Shown: piece after piece, positions 7,522 through 15,868 of the stretch
Numbering within the stretch: position 1 is the first letter of the stretch
How the letters are laid out: the number at the start of each line of letters is the position of its first letter
Assembly (NCBI RefSeq): GCF_001590925.1
Contig: NZ_BCTU01000007.1
Coordinates: forward strand, 62,001-126,000
Reading direction: 5' to 3'
DNA length: 64,000 nucleotides
DNA from: Serratia plymuthica NBRC 102599
GTDB taxonomy: Bacteria > Pseudomonadota > Gammaproteobacteria > Enterobacterales > Enterobacteriaceae
Notes under the pieces: model-generated
What the model was told of the DNA's origin: nothing
What the model saw: the letters and a program-made list of their open reading frames with translations, nothing else
Database searches by the model: none
Made by a program: the position numbers and the translations under genes

Positions 7522-9804
7522 TTACTCGTCAACATCATCGAAAATACTCCGCCCTGACGACAAATTTGTACTCTGGGCTTCTTCTGTTTCTAATTCGTCG
7601 TAATCCACAGCTTCGGATTGTTTCTGCTTCAGCCTATCTTTCTTAGCTTCGATTTCACGAATGAATTGTTCAGATTTTTGCCATTCATCTTCATCATAAA
7701 AATCCTCACAGTAAAGTTCATTGTTCTCGTCACGAAATCGCTCCAAAAGGCGTGTGACATCGTAGAATGCTTCGTCTACATCATCGTCTGTACCCCAGGA
7801 ATCCTCTATATCTTGGATTATTTCATTCATGTTAGAGTAAAACCCGACTTTTTGGACTGAAAGCCTAGCGGCATTCTCTTCTTGCGAGAGTAAAACTCCG
7901 ACAAAGTCGGCCTCGATGAAACAATCTGAATGGTTTACTGCGGCAAGGTCGCTCAGCCTGTCCAGTACTTTTATTCTGAGCTCATCACCGAGTAGACCAT
8001 TTGCATTCAGCCTACCCAGTATTGTAAGGCTATTATCGTATCTTCTCGCAGAGTTGATTAAATCAAGCAAATTAGCCTTTGTTTTGTCGTTATTGAAAAA
8101 AAGCCCCAAGAATTCAGGTGAACACCTGCTTGCCAAAAATGAGAGTATTGGCCTACTGATGGAGGCTCTGTTGCCACTAGGATCGATGATGTCCAGAACG
8201 CTGTTGAACATACTGTGTGGCACAACCAGTTTTATCCCCTCAATCCCCATATCACCACAACTGATTTCCTCGATTAATCTTTCCTTTGTGACTCCCGAAA
8301 GGTAGATATCGACGAGTTCTGGATTACCCGAAACATCGGTTGCGAAAGCATCGCGAATGGTTGGATGCCGGAATGTCCAGCAGTGTTGGTCTTGTGTTTT
8401 GCTAATCCTGAGAAGTGAATCATCTAATGCTGACAATGCAGCTTTTACGTCGCCAAGATTTGATTGCATGGACGTGATGATATTGGTTGTCTGAGGGGTT
8501 TCTAACCGAATTGGTATTGGTAGTTCCCCTCCATTTGCAAATACGAGGGCTAAGGCCGCTCTTTCAGCGGGTGCAAACCCACCTATAATGTCTGCCATGA
8601 TCCCTGTGGGATTTGAGAAAAAACCAACGACCCCTGCTTCGTTAGGCACAAGCTTATTCGTGAACTGAGGATTGGCGAATCTTCGGGCAATTTCCGGAAG
8701 AAACTTGGGCACTGATACTACTACTGGTAGGAAATTTTTTATCGCCTTTCGAAATGCCTTATTCTGTTTCCCAAGCTTCAAGTGGTTGTACAGGATCATG
8801 GCTTTTTCAGGATCGGAGAGTTTCTCAACTTCAATTGTGACTCGGCTATCTTTGAATAACTCGAATTTATTTGTATTTAAGCGATTCTGGGCTGCACGGA
8901 AGATATAGCTGCGCGAAGTGAAAATCACTCGCGCTCCCTTATGTATAGCAGCTTTCAACTTAGGGAGCCTTTGATTCCACTCCTGGACTCGGTTAAAGTC
9001 GCAATGATTAGATCCAAAAGCATCGTCAACCCAAAAAAATTGTCCTGGATCGTCTGGGTTCCATTGCCTATCCAAATCTTCCGGCGAACTTAAAATCAGT
9101 GTTTGCAATCCCCACTCATCAGCCGCTGAGAGCGCTAACAAATTAGCTATCATGGTCTTACCACTTGCAGGTTCACCTATAAGCATCACAAATCCGTGAT
9201 CCCTGAGAGCGTGTGCACAACGGCGGTATGCCTCTGTGGGGACGAAGCATGCAAGATCGGGAGCAATCGAATCGAGAACACTTTTCGCTTGCCGAAATGC
9301 CTGATTTGTAATGATCTGGGAAAGGTCACCAAGGCCATATATTCGGGGTACCATACGCCTAAGACTTGGGTGTAAAGATATGCTGTGGTTTATCCATTCT
9401 GCCCCGTAAATCCTTGCGAACCTTGCACCAGCTTTCCGCATGTCCTCTTCCATCACGGCGGCTGTTTCGGCGGAAACTGAACAATTAGTGAATAGAAGGT
9501 ATACATCGGCTAGCCCTTTACTCACAAGCCGCTCAATCTTAGGAAGTTCATCACTAACAACTCCCTTTGAAAGCTTCATTCCTTGTTTGCTGGTATGTTT
9601 ACATTGAGTAGTAAAACTACTGCTTATGTCATCACCGAAACCAGTTCCAGACCAAGTGCCATAGAAAGCCCCATCGCGGCCGCCATCAACGCCGTCAGAG
9701 AATACTTGAAATGTCTGCCCAAAGGTCTCTTTCAAGATACATGACACGAGATCCTCGAAAGCCTTCCATCCAAGTTTGTGGAGGTCGAACTGGATTGATT
9801 GCAT
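7522..9804 (-). CDS. Mrr-like restriction nuclease fused to a STAND (nSTAND3-like) NTPase
   Basis: This encodes about 760 residues. The N-terminal 140 look like a PD-(D/E)XK Mrr-type nuclease: FEDLV at the first helix, the DGGRDGAF acidic loop and the QCK strand. A P-loop NTPase follows, with Walker A GEPASGKT, Walker B FFWVDD and an arginine-bearing sensor segment VIFTSRSY. This fits the novel-STAND type 3 class. The rest is helical, and the end is acidic (EDFYDEDEW, FDDVDE). Such fusions are typical of phage-sensing abortive-infection proteins: the STAND part senses and the nuclease kills. It is shorter than Avs proteins. The ATG at 9804 is preferred; an in-frame GTG at 9837 is possible. 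It is third in a leftward set after the WYL and OLD genes. An IS remnant begins just after its stop. Confidence 0.82.
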   Translation of the reverse strand: MQSIQFDLHKLGWKAFEDLVSCILKETFGQTFQVFSDGVDGGRDGAFYGTWSGTGFGDDISSSFTTQCKHTSKQGMKLSKGVVSDELPKIERLVSKGLADVYLLFTNCSVSAETAAVMEEDMRKAGARFARIYGAEWINHSISLHPSLRRMVPRIYGLGDLSQIITNQAFRQAKSVLDSIAPDLACFVPTEAYRRCAHALRDHGFVMLIGEPASGKTMIANLLALSAADEWGLQTLILSSPEDLDRQWNPDDPGQFFWVDDAFGSNHCDFNRVQEWNQRLPKLKAAIHKGARVIFTSRSYIFRAAQNRLNTNKFELFKDSRVTIEVEKLSDPEKAMILYNHLKLGKQNKAFRKAIKNFLPVVVSVPKFLPEIARRFANPQFTNKLVPNEAGVVGFFSNPTGIMADIIGGFAPAERAALALVFANGGELPIPIRLETPQTTNIITSMQSNLGDVKAALSALDDSLLRISKTQDQHCWTFRHPTIRDAFATDVSGNPELVDIYLSGVTKERLIEEISCGDMGIEGIKLVVPHSMFNSVLDIIDPSGNRASISRPILSFLASRCSPEFLGLFFNNDKTKANLLDLINSARRYDNSLTILGRLNANGLLGDELRIKVLDRLSDLAAVNHSDCFIEADFVGVLLSQEENAARLSVQKVGFYSNMNEIIQDIEDSWGTDDDVDEAFYDVTRLLERFRDENNELYCEDFYDEDEWQKSEQFIREIEAKKDRLKQKQSEAVDYDELETEEAQSTNLSSGRSIFDDVDE

Positions 9805-10020
9805 TGATTTTCTTAGGATTATGGATTTAATAGACACCTATTTTAAAGTGCATGTTGGGGATGTCTAGAGATTGCTTACAAGGACCTAATAAGGTAAGTG
9901 TTTACTCTAGCAATGACTACTATGTTAGTAGTCAATAAAAATTGTCATTTCTGACGTAATCCATCCCCGTTAGATTTCTACTACCTCAGAATAATCATAT
10001 ACATGCCGCTTCCTTCAGCT

Positions 10021-11967
10021 TTAGACCTTAAAGCGCACATCCTCCGCATATCCATTCAGCTCAGCCCACCCAGAAACAACTCCCAGTAACTTTTCCATAT
10101 AAAGATCGTGATTGATTTCATTCCCAAACGAGCAATGCTCCTCAGAGTTCAGAAGGGAATCCATTAGCCTCTGAACCCGTTCCGCTAACTCATCATCCAA
10201 CTTGATCTGCAGGTAAGCATTCAACGGCTTATCCTTGTATGCTTCCCGGTGACCAAGGAAGCGTTCGAAGTCAGGTACACTGACTCGATGGCGGACTGTT
10301 AGTCCTGCGTTTCTGGCTTGGCACAATGCTTCATGGATTTTTCGGTTTTCAGTCCACATTCCATTTTTAACTCCATCGGAGCGGTTAGGTGAATCCGAAT
10401 CATGGACAAGACTGAAGTGGATTTTGAAGTGAGTCAGTACCTTGATGAGCGGTACCAAGATGGCCTTCCCCCTAGCTCGTATGACCGCAATCTGATCCAT
10501 CAATGCATTATCACGCTCAATGATCGAGGCCATAAATGCAGCATGTTCGGTATCGCCTTCAACGAGAATTGGATGGGAACCGAAGAATACCTCTGAAAAG
10601 CTGGGGTCGATATGTTGCAATGCCTGCAAGCGCTGTTTTTCATCACCTTCAAAAGCTATATGGTCAGAGCGGTAAGTTCTTGGTGTAACTGCTGAATTTT
10701 CTTCGGAATTATCGCGTTCAAGCCTCACAATAGTTGTGTGATCTTCAAATGGATTGATAAAACACGGAGAGTGGGTAGTCATAATCACCTGCCAGTCTGG
10801 ATTCTTAGCCAACTGATACAGATGTTTCTGTGCTGCACGAGCAGCCATGGGATGAAGGGCATTCTCGGGTTCATCAATTAACAGCAAATAGCCAGGAAAG
10901 GCTGGATCGTCAGGACTATCAGGGATCGGAGCACCACTATCATGGGCATCCAACTGGGCTCTAACCTGAGTAAGTTCATCATTAAGGGCACCCAAATCAG
11001 CGTTCTTAGGTGGCTTTTTTAGCTTCTTCTCAAGTTCAGTTACTTCTTTCTCAAGCCGCTTGCGGAATTCAGCACGTACTTCTTTGTCGCGATTAAGTTC
11101 ATTGTGAACTTGCAACATTGACCAGAATAGTGCGCGGCGAGCGCCCGTGCCCTGCTGGCTAAGAGAGGTATTGGCCCTCCCGTCAGTGATTTTTAAACTA
11201 GATCCATTCTTGATGAGATCCGCAACTTTAGGAGCCAGAGGGGCTGCACCGATACTCAGACTAACATCCAGCCCCGGAAAAATACCTTTAAATCCCTCGG
11301 AAACTCGGCCCGCAATACCATTGAAATGTTCTTGATGCTGTTCACTAAGCAAGTTGATACTTCCGGAAACACTTTCAATCGCTTTTGCCAATGGCGATTC
11401 GGGATTAAGCCGCGCATTTTCAAGCTCTTTCTGTAAAGGGGCGAGAGCAAAACTTAGAAGCACATCTTCTGTTTTGCCTGCATCATCCAGTGATCCTATA
11501 CGCAAAGGTCTTGGTAGACGTGAGTTGAAAACTGAATCAGCGCCGCCTGCTTTAGTGTCCTCTGCCCAGTCCCCTTCACCATGCTCTCCCGCGGTAGGAT
11601 CCCAAGTTGTACGAACTTTTAAAAAATCAGGTGCTTTCCACTGCCAACGGCTTTTAACGACCAGAAAACCGTCTCTTTCTTGTTTCCATTTTGCGTCTAC
11701 ATTACCAATACCGTCAGGAATGTGAACTTCAAGCAAAATTTCTGAATGCTCATCCTCTGAAGCATGCTGGTGTCGATCATTGCTGGCATCAAATGCCATC
11801 GGCCCTTTAGCTAACTCATATGCTCGTAGGACTGTGGATTTACCAGCGTTGTTTTTACCTACAAGACAAACAATGTTATCGAGCGCTATATCTATGCCTT
11901 CATTCCCTATACATCCAATGTTCCGGATGGTCATACGAAGCAATTTTGAACGATTCTCTGCTGCCAT
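10021..11967 (-). CDS. OLD-family ATP-dependent nuclease (AAA ATPase plus Toprim)
   Basis: This 648-residue protein has an ABC/SMC-like ATPase followed by a Toprim nuclease, the architecture of overcoming-lysogenization-defect (OLD) nucleases. Walker A is GKNNAGKS (37-44), the signature-like segment is LSQQGTGARRALF (about 269-281), Walker B is LLLIDEPE (361-368) and the switch histidine is in MTTHSP (about 400). A coiled-coil insert lies at about 295-345. Toprim acidic residues are in LVEGDTE (about 469) and HDSDS (522 and 524). GAGGG upstream supports the ATG. No UvrD-like helicase is adjacent, so it is not a Gabija pair. It lies 216 bp upstream of the Mrr-STAND gene and 284 bp downstream of a WYL regulator, all leftward. 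Confidence 0.87.
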   Translation of the reverse strand: MAAENRSKLLRMTIRNIGCIGNEGIDIALDNIVCLVGKNNAGKSTVLRAYELAKGPMAFDASNDRHQHASEDEHSEILLEVHIPDGIGNVDAKWKQERDGFLVVKSRWQWKAPDFLKVRTTWDPTAGEHGEGDWAEDTKAGGADSVFNSRLPRPLRIGSLDDAGKTEDVLLSFALAPLQKELENARLNPESPLAKAIESVSGSINLLSEQHQEHFNGIAGRVSEGFKGIFPGLDVSLSIGAAPLAPKVADLIKNGSSLKITDGRANTSLSQQGTGARRALFWSMLQVHNELNRDKEVRAEFRKRLEKEVTELEKKLKKPPKNADLGALNDELTQVRAQLDAHDSGAPIPDSPDDPAFPGYLLLIDEPENALHPMAARAAQKHLYQLAKNPDWQVIMTTHSPCFINPFEDHTTIVRLERDNSEENSAVTPRTYRSDHIAFEGDEKQRLQALQHIDPSFSEVFFGSHPILVEGDTEHAAFMASIIERDNALMDQIAVIRARGKAILVPLIKVLTHFKIHFSLVHDSDSPNRSDGVKNGMWTENRKIHEALCQARNAGLTVRHRVSVPDFERFLGHREAYKDKPLNAYLQIKLDDELAERVQRLMDSLLNSEEHCSFGNEINHDLYMEKLLGVVSGWAELNGYAEDVRFKV

Positions 11968-12211
11968 ACATCCCTCTTAATTACAAACAGATAGCAGTCT
12001 TACTCTACATAAACGAACCATCCAAAAAAGTGATGCCAACTATAAATACGTATTTTTACGAATAACATTGCTGATTTTACAGGTATATTTTCCGGCACAA
12101 TATGGATAGAGGGATGTGATGGATGAGCTTTGTTGCAAAGCCCCTGCTCAGGAGGTAAGCCAACAATGGCTTGTTGGTTAAGATGAGAACAGCCCGTAGA
12201 AGATGAAGAGG

Positions 12212-12231
12212 GTGGCTGCAAAAGCAGCCAC
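12212..12231 (-). terminator. hairpin after the WYL regulator
   Basis: GTGGCTGC, loop AAAA, GCAGCCAC is a perfect 8-bp stem 20 bases downstream of the WYL gene stop. There is no clear T-run, so it may attenuate rather than stop transcription into the OLD gene. Confidence 0.4.
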
Positions 12232-12251
12232 AAATCAATCTGTTGTAATAA

Positions 12252-13178
12252 TTACACGTTTTTTTGTTCAAACAATGGTGCTAGACACTGAACTTCTCGT
12301 AAAGCCTCGGCATTCAGTACATCAAAGTATAACCACTTATTATTTTCATCATTGGTCAGGTCAATTTTCCAATTGGTTTTCACATAACAGGCCAGTGCTG
12401 CGCGGCAGGTGACGGAATGGACGTTACCATTGATAGAGAACTCGCGCGATATCTCATTAATTGTTTCTTTTGGCAAATTCTTTTTAAATTCAATAATAAA
12501 GGTGATTTCTTCATCCCACTCCCTATCCGTCTTCTCAGCAAGAGTCGGTGAAATTGATGCATCCAAATGAGCATCAAAAAGCCTGGATAGTTTGAAGTTC
12601 TTAAAGCCACTGCGATGTGGTTCTTCTTCATTTCGGTCATAGGCTCTGAAATACCAGTTCTTGCGGTCAACAAACAGTGCTGATGGAAACAGTATCCTTT
12701 CCCTGTGATCACCACTTTTTGAACCATATGAGCATCTAATGGCGCATTGTCCTTTTATTGCCCTTGTTACCGCAGCTACCTGTTCTTCTTTGAGACGTTC
12801 CGGCTGATAGAGTGGGTCCACCTCATCAATGGGTAGCATAGGCCGCTTTTGCATTAATTCGGAGCGCGTAAACCCATATTGAATAAGGTTAAGGGCAGTG
12901 TGAACACTAATCCTGATCAGAGGGGTATAGCTGTCTGCAAGGATAACAGTTCTTTTGGTTGTAGTATCAATGCTGCAGTTATCTGGTTTTAACTCCCGAT
13001 AGAGAGCAAGATCCTTAGATGCTGCAGCCTGAGCAACCTTGAACTCAGCCATAATTTCAGCTCTGGAGATGCTGCCAAGGTAGCGAATACAGAGATCTAT
13101 GTACGCAAGTCGTTCTGCCTGGGGGAGTGAATAGGCGTCGACCAGCAGTTCCAGATGAACATCATGAAACATTGTCAT
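12252..13178 (-). CDS. WYL-domain transcriptional regulator, BrxR/CapW-like
   Basis: This 308-residue protein has an N-terminal winged helix-turn-helix (about 1-95, with RYLGSISRAEIMAEFKVAQAAASKDL), a WYL-type ligand-binding domain (about 135-215, with CSYGSKSG and WYFRAYDRNEEE) and a C-terminal domain (about 225-305). This matches the BrxR/CapW layout, dimeric repressors found at the head of BREX, CBASS and other defence loci. It is first in a leftward set with OLD and Mrr-STAND genes, so it probably represses them or itself until infection. The imperfect palindrome at 13206-13220 could be its operator. Confidence 0.85.
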   Translation of the reverse strand: MTMFHDVHLELLVDAYSLPQAERLAYIDLCIRYLGSISRAEIMAEFKVAQAAASKDLALYRELKPDNCSIDTTTKRTVILADSYTPLIRISVHTALNLIQYGFTRSELMQKRPMLPIDEVDPLYQPERLKEEQVAAVTRAIKGQCAIRCSYGSKSGDHRERILFPSALFVDRKNWYFRAYDRNEEEPHRSGFKNFKLSRLFDAHLDASISPTLAEKTDREWDEEITFIIEFKKNLPKETINEISREFSINGNVHSVTCRAALACYVKTNWKIDLTNDENNKWLYFDVLNAEALREVQCLAPLFEQKNV

Positions 13179-13205
13179 CGATACGCTCCAACTTATGATC
13201 TATTA

Positions 13206-13220
13206 AATATACTGTGTATT
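13206..13220. promoter_or_regulatory. candidate operator upstream of the WYL regulator
   Basis: AATATAC-T-GTGTATT is an inverted repeat with six of seven matching positions, 28 bp upstream of the regulator's start codon. Placement fits autorepression; binding is not shown. Confidence 0.35.
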
Positions 13221-13351
13221 ATCACATGTTGCGCTGCTTTACGCAATGAGATAGGATCGCCTCAGTCGAGAAAGTAATCAAATCGACATGATAGCTCAGG
13301 AAGGTTCATTCAGGTGAAGTTGTTGGTCTGGTTGGATTAATTCTGAGGGGG

Positions 13352-13383
13352 GGTGAAGGACTGTTTGCAGACAGTCCTTCACC
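13352..13383. repeat. perfect 13-bp hairpin between divergent defence and cassette genes
   Basis: GGTGAAGGACTGT, loop TTGCAG, ACAGTCCTTCACC is a perfect 13-bp stem. It lies between the leftward WYL regulator and the rightward zinc-ribbon gene. No T-run follows on the plus strand. The rest of the 341-bp gap (13179-13520) shows no gene. Confidence 0.6.
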
Positions 13384-13520
13384 AGAAAAACAAAAACTCT
13401 GCGGAGCGTCATTCACCACTGAGTCTTGCTGATCCGAATGTTGAGTATACGTTAATCATAGCGTAGCCGACAAGCCTGCCTCCGGTGAAATGACACTCCG
13501 TGCAATACAAGGAGTGGTAT

Positions 13521-13682
13521 ATGACCACACCACGAATGGGCTACTGCCCACGCTGTAAACAGGATTGTGAAATCACTTTTGCTACAAAAGCCATTCATGA
13601 AAAGACGGGTAAGGTGATTCTGCCGAAAAAGGGTAAAGTTCTGGTTATTCCCCATTGCACGGCTTGCCGTAAAACAAAGTAG
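13521..13682 (+). CDS. 53-residue zinc-ribbon peptide
   Basis: The product has two CxxC pairs, YCPRCK near the N-terminus and HCTACRK at the C-terminus, separated by a basic, lysine-rich middle (KKGKV). This is a typical single zinc ribbon. AAGGAG lies 7 bases before the ATG at 13521, so this start is preferred to 13500. It is the first gene of a rightward cassette. The function is unknown; the fold suits nucleic-acid or protein binding. Confidence 0.75.
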   Translation: MTTPRMGYCPRCKQDCEITFATKAIHEKTGKVILPKKGKVLVIPHCTACRKTK

Positions 13683-13763
13683 TTGCATTACCGGTATTAG
13701 GCAGGTCATTACGTCCTGCCTTTATTCACCACCCGTAGCTCAATACTTATAATTGGTAACTCA

Positions 13764-14108
13764 ATGAAAAAAACTCTTCGCAATATCATCTTTACTGTCG
13801 CTATGGTCTCTGGTTCAGTGCTTGCTGCAGATGGTAGCCAACAGGTATCCCTTTCTGACCTTCGCTTTGCCACAACTCCAAATGGAATGCAGCAGATTGA
13901 AGGTAATGGTATTAATATTACCAGTCAGACACTAAAGCATGTGTTCGTGAAATTTAACCTTCTTCAAAATAATACCGTAGTGGGGCAAACTATCGCGATG
14001 GTAGAAAATCTTGAGGCCGGACAGCGCTGGAAAGTACAGGCTCCTTATAACAGCTTTGCTGTTAAGCCTGATAGTTTTAAGGTTACTGAGGTTGATGTTA
14101 TTAATTAA
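13764..14108 (+). CDS. exported FxLYD-like protein
   Basis: This 114-residue protein has a clear signal peptide (MKKTLRNIIFTVAMVSGSVLA, cut after ALA/AD expected). The rest is one small beta domain with the pattern GNGINITSQTLKHVFVKFNLL ... GQTIAMVENLEAGQRWKVQAP. This resembles FxLYD domains, beta-sandwich folds seen in cell-envelope proteins. It should be periplasmic. It is second in the rightward cassette, before a DUF6338-like membrane protein. The role is unknown. Confidence 0.75.
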   Translation: MKKTLRNIIFTVAMVSGSVLAADGSQQVSLSDLRFATTPNGMQQIEGNGINITSQTLKHVFVKFNLLQNNTVVGQTIAMVENLEAGQRWKVQAPYNSFAVKPDSFKVTEVDVIN

Positions 14109-14157
14109 GGATTTTATTAAATGGTTTGTTCTCAGGAGTGAATCATCAGGAATATAA

Positions 14158-14832
14158 ATGAACACATTGACAGTATCTCTGGTAACAATAATGATTCCCG
14201 GTGTCATTATGGCCCTGATTTATGATACCTACACGCAACATAAATCGTGGGATTCATTTCGATATGTTCTGATGTCTGTGGTTTTTGGCATCGCCACTTA
14301 TCTGGCAATGCAGGCAGCAGTAAGTTTATTTCAACTGATTGCGGGGATCGGTGATACCAAGTCCATTAACTGGAGATTACTGTCAGTCTGGTCAATTCCC
14401 AATGAGGAAAAGATAGCGATTAATCCACTGGAGATCTTATTTGGCGGGCTTTGTGCTATCCCCTTGGGGCTGATAGCTGTCTATCTTGCGACCAAGCGGA
14501 CATTTCATGAACTGTTACTGCGTAAGGGCATTTCAAATAAATACGGTGATGATAATGCCTTTATACGGTCAGTTGAAATCATGCACAGAAATGCAGGGCA
14601 ATGCTACGTTCTGTTGCATGAAAATAACATGCTCATTCATGGAACAGTCTATCTGTATAACGAAAATGAGAAAACGCAGGAGCTGGGGCTTTTAAATGCT
14701 ACCGTGCTCAATTCGGAAACAGGAGTTGTTCTCTGGACGACTGGGTTTATTTATTTATCAAAAGAATACGGTAAAATGATCGTATTTGAAAATTACATTG
14801 AGGTTCCACATGAAAAACAATCAGACGCCTAA
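14158..14832 (+). CDS. DUF6338-like inner-membrane protein
   Basis: This 224-residue protein has three hydrophobic segments, at about 5-22, 37-62 and 99-118. A cytoplasmic C-terminal domain of about 100 residues follows (from TKRTFHELL). The start (IMIPGVIMALIYD) and the beta-rich tail with GTVYLYNENEKTQELGLLNATV fit DUF6338 proteins as I recall them. The gene ends inside the next one, so the two are translationally coupled. The function is unknown; it could be the membrane effector or anchor of the cassette. Confidence 0.7.
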   Translation: MNTLTVSLVTIMIPGVIMALIYDTYTQHKSWDSFRYVLMSVVFGIATYLAMQAAVSLFQLIAGIGDTKSINWRLLSVWSIPNEEKIAINPLEILFGGLCAIPLGLIAVYLATKRTFHELLLRKGISNKYGDDNAFIRSVEIMHRNAGQCYVLLHENNMLIHGTVYLYNENEKTQELGLLNATVLNSETGVVLWTTGFIYLSKEYGKMIVFENYIEVPHEKQSDA

Positions 14833-15058
14833 AAAAACCAGCATGCCGACTTTTGATGGTCGGCAGGTCAGGATTCAAGATGGGCTACAGATGGCAACAA
14901 ATGGTGCTCAGGTAATGTCTGAGGGTCTTCAGATGGTAACCCGGCCACAGCAAGGTACTCAAACTCCCGGATATGGTTGTCAGACTTCGGGTCAGACGAC
15001 ATCCCAGACTTCTTTTGTGCCAGCAAGTGGCCCGAAAATCCCACCAATAAAGAAATAA
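14810..15058 (+). CDS. 82-residue polar peptide coupled to the DUF6338-like gene
   Basis: The start ATG at 14810 overlaps the end of the DUF6338-like gene by 23 bp and has TTGAGG about 6 bases upstream. The product is low in hydrophobic residues, with repeated GLQMxT motifs (DGLQMAT, EGLQMVT) and a Q/T/S/G/P-rich tail ending PPIKK. It looks disordered. The overlap with the membrane protein gene implies fixed stoichiometry. No family is recognised. Confidence 0.7.
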   Translation: MKNNQTPKKTSMPTFDGRQVRIQDGLQMATNGAQVMSEGLQMVTRPQQGTQTPGYGCQTSGQTTSQTSFVPASGPKIPPIKK

Positions 15059-15067
15059 TAGCGACAT

Positions 15068-15103
15068 AAAAAAGCACCAGTAAAGTAACGGTGCTTTTTT
15101 ATT
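15068..15103 (+). terminator. rho-independent terminator of the four-gene cassette
   Basis: AAAAGCACC ... GGTGCTTTTTT forms a stem followed by T residues 10 bases after the 82-residue gene. It closes the rightward cassette. From here to the tRNA at 15349 (about 245 bp) I see no gene. Confidence 0.85.
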
Positions 15104-15348
15104 TTATCAAAAAAAATATTCTGCTGACAATTTACAAAGCCATTTTTTATAACTTAATGTAATTGGCCATAGGTGTCTTAAGAGAAGCAAGGATAATTTC
15201 ATTAAAGACAGTACATATCGATAAACTACTTCATTTTATTTCCGATCTAACAAGATGGCTAGCTGCCACGATGGCGGGCAATGTCACTAATCTGGCACTT
15301 TTGGAAAATGTAGTTGTTGGAAAGCAGAGGTAACTCATTGAATCTTAA

Positions 15349-15425
15349 TGGTACGCCCTACAGGGCTCGAACCTGTGACCTACGGCTTAGAAGGCCGTTG
15401 CTCTATCCAACTGAGCTAAGGGCGC
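15349..15425 (-). tRNA. argU: tRNA-Arg(TCT)
   Basis: The minus strand reads a full 77-nt cloverleaf. The acceptor stem starts GCGCCC, the D-loop is AGCTCAGTTGGATAGAGC, the anticodon TCT is in CCTTCTAAG, the T-loop is GGTTCGAACC, and the 3' end is an encoded CCA. It reads AGA codons. The 3' end faces the accessory island to its left, and argU next to folD is a known phage/island integration site in enterobacteria. Confidence 0.97.
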
Positions 15426-15459
15426 ATTGGGATGCGGCAACCGGGGGTTGCGGGTTGGG

Positions 15460-15487
15460 ATTATACGGTCAGAGGTCACTGAGTCAA
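15460..15487 (-). promoter_or_regulatory. promoter of argU
   Basis: On the minus strand TTGACT (15482-15487), a 16-bp spacer and TATAAT (15460-15465) precede the tRNA, followed by a GC-rich discriminator typical of stable-RNA promoters. Confidence 0.85.
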
Positions 15488-15571
15488 TGCCTTTTCATGA
15501 CGTTACGGCGGCAGCCGTGCTTTATGGCGATTTTTCGCCCATCACCCGTGCCGCCCATTGGGCCAACGCCT

Positions 15572-15868
15572 TCATTTATCTTGGGTGAGATCCGGCAGCA
15601 GGCTGCTGCTGCGCTGGGCCAGGCCGCGATCGGCGGTGGTGGGAAGGCGTTCGGATTGCTCCTGCCCTGCCGGGCGTTGCAGGCAAACGCGGGCCGAACG
15701 CACCACCGCGTTGATATTCCCCCAGTCGGCATGTTGCGCCGTCAGCAGGTTGCAGGCCGCCGTTAGCTGCTGGCTGAGCGCGGCGCTGACCGGTGCAGCA
15801 TTTAACGAGGCGTGGCCCAAGGGCATCCACGCCAGCAGCATAAAACCTATGCCCACGAGTTTTCTCAT
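15572..15868 (-). CDS. small exported protein of unknown function
   Basis: The ATG at 15868 overlaps the stop codon of the upstream small gene (ATGA). The 98-residue product begins with a signal peptide (MRKLVGIGFMLLAWMPLGHA). The short mature part has two cysteines (AACNLL and ARVCLQ) that could form a disulfide. It lies between folD and argU on the opposite strand to folD. I do not recognise it. Coupling and the signal peptide are the evidence that it is real. Confidence 0.55.
   Translation of the reverse strand: MRKLVGIGFMLLAWMPLGHASLNAAPVSAALSQQLTAACNLLTAQHADWGNINAVVRSARVCLQRPAGQEQSERLPTTADRGLAQRSSSLLPDLTQDK

Noticed and set aside
7522..9804. Avs-type (AVAST) defence protein
   Set aside because: Mrr nuclease plus STAND resembles Avs4, but the protein is about half the usual length and lacks an evident long repeat sensor region.
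10021..11967. Gabija GajA
   Set aside because: The ATPase-Toprim layout fits GajA too, but no UvrD-like GajB is beside it; OLD family is the safer call.
12100..12180. Possible IS end (GCTTTGTTGCAAAGC)
   Set aside because: A short palindrome resembling IS termini, but no transposase remains and no matching second end was found.
3770..15348. att direct repeat matching the argU 3' end
   Set aside because: Reading the region I found no second copy of the tRNA 3' segment; only a computed search could exclude a diverged one.
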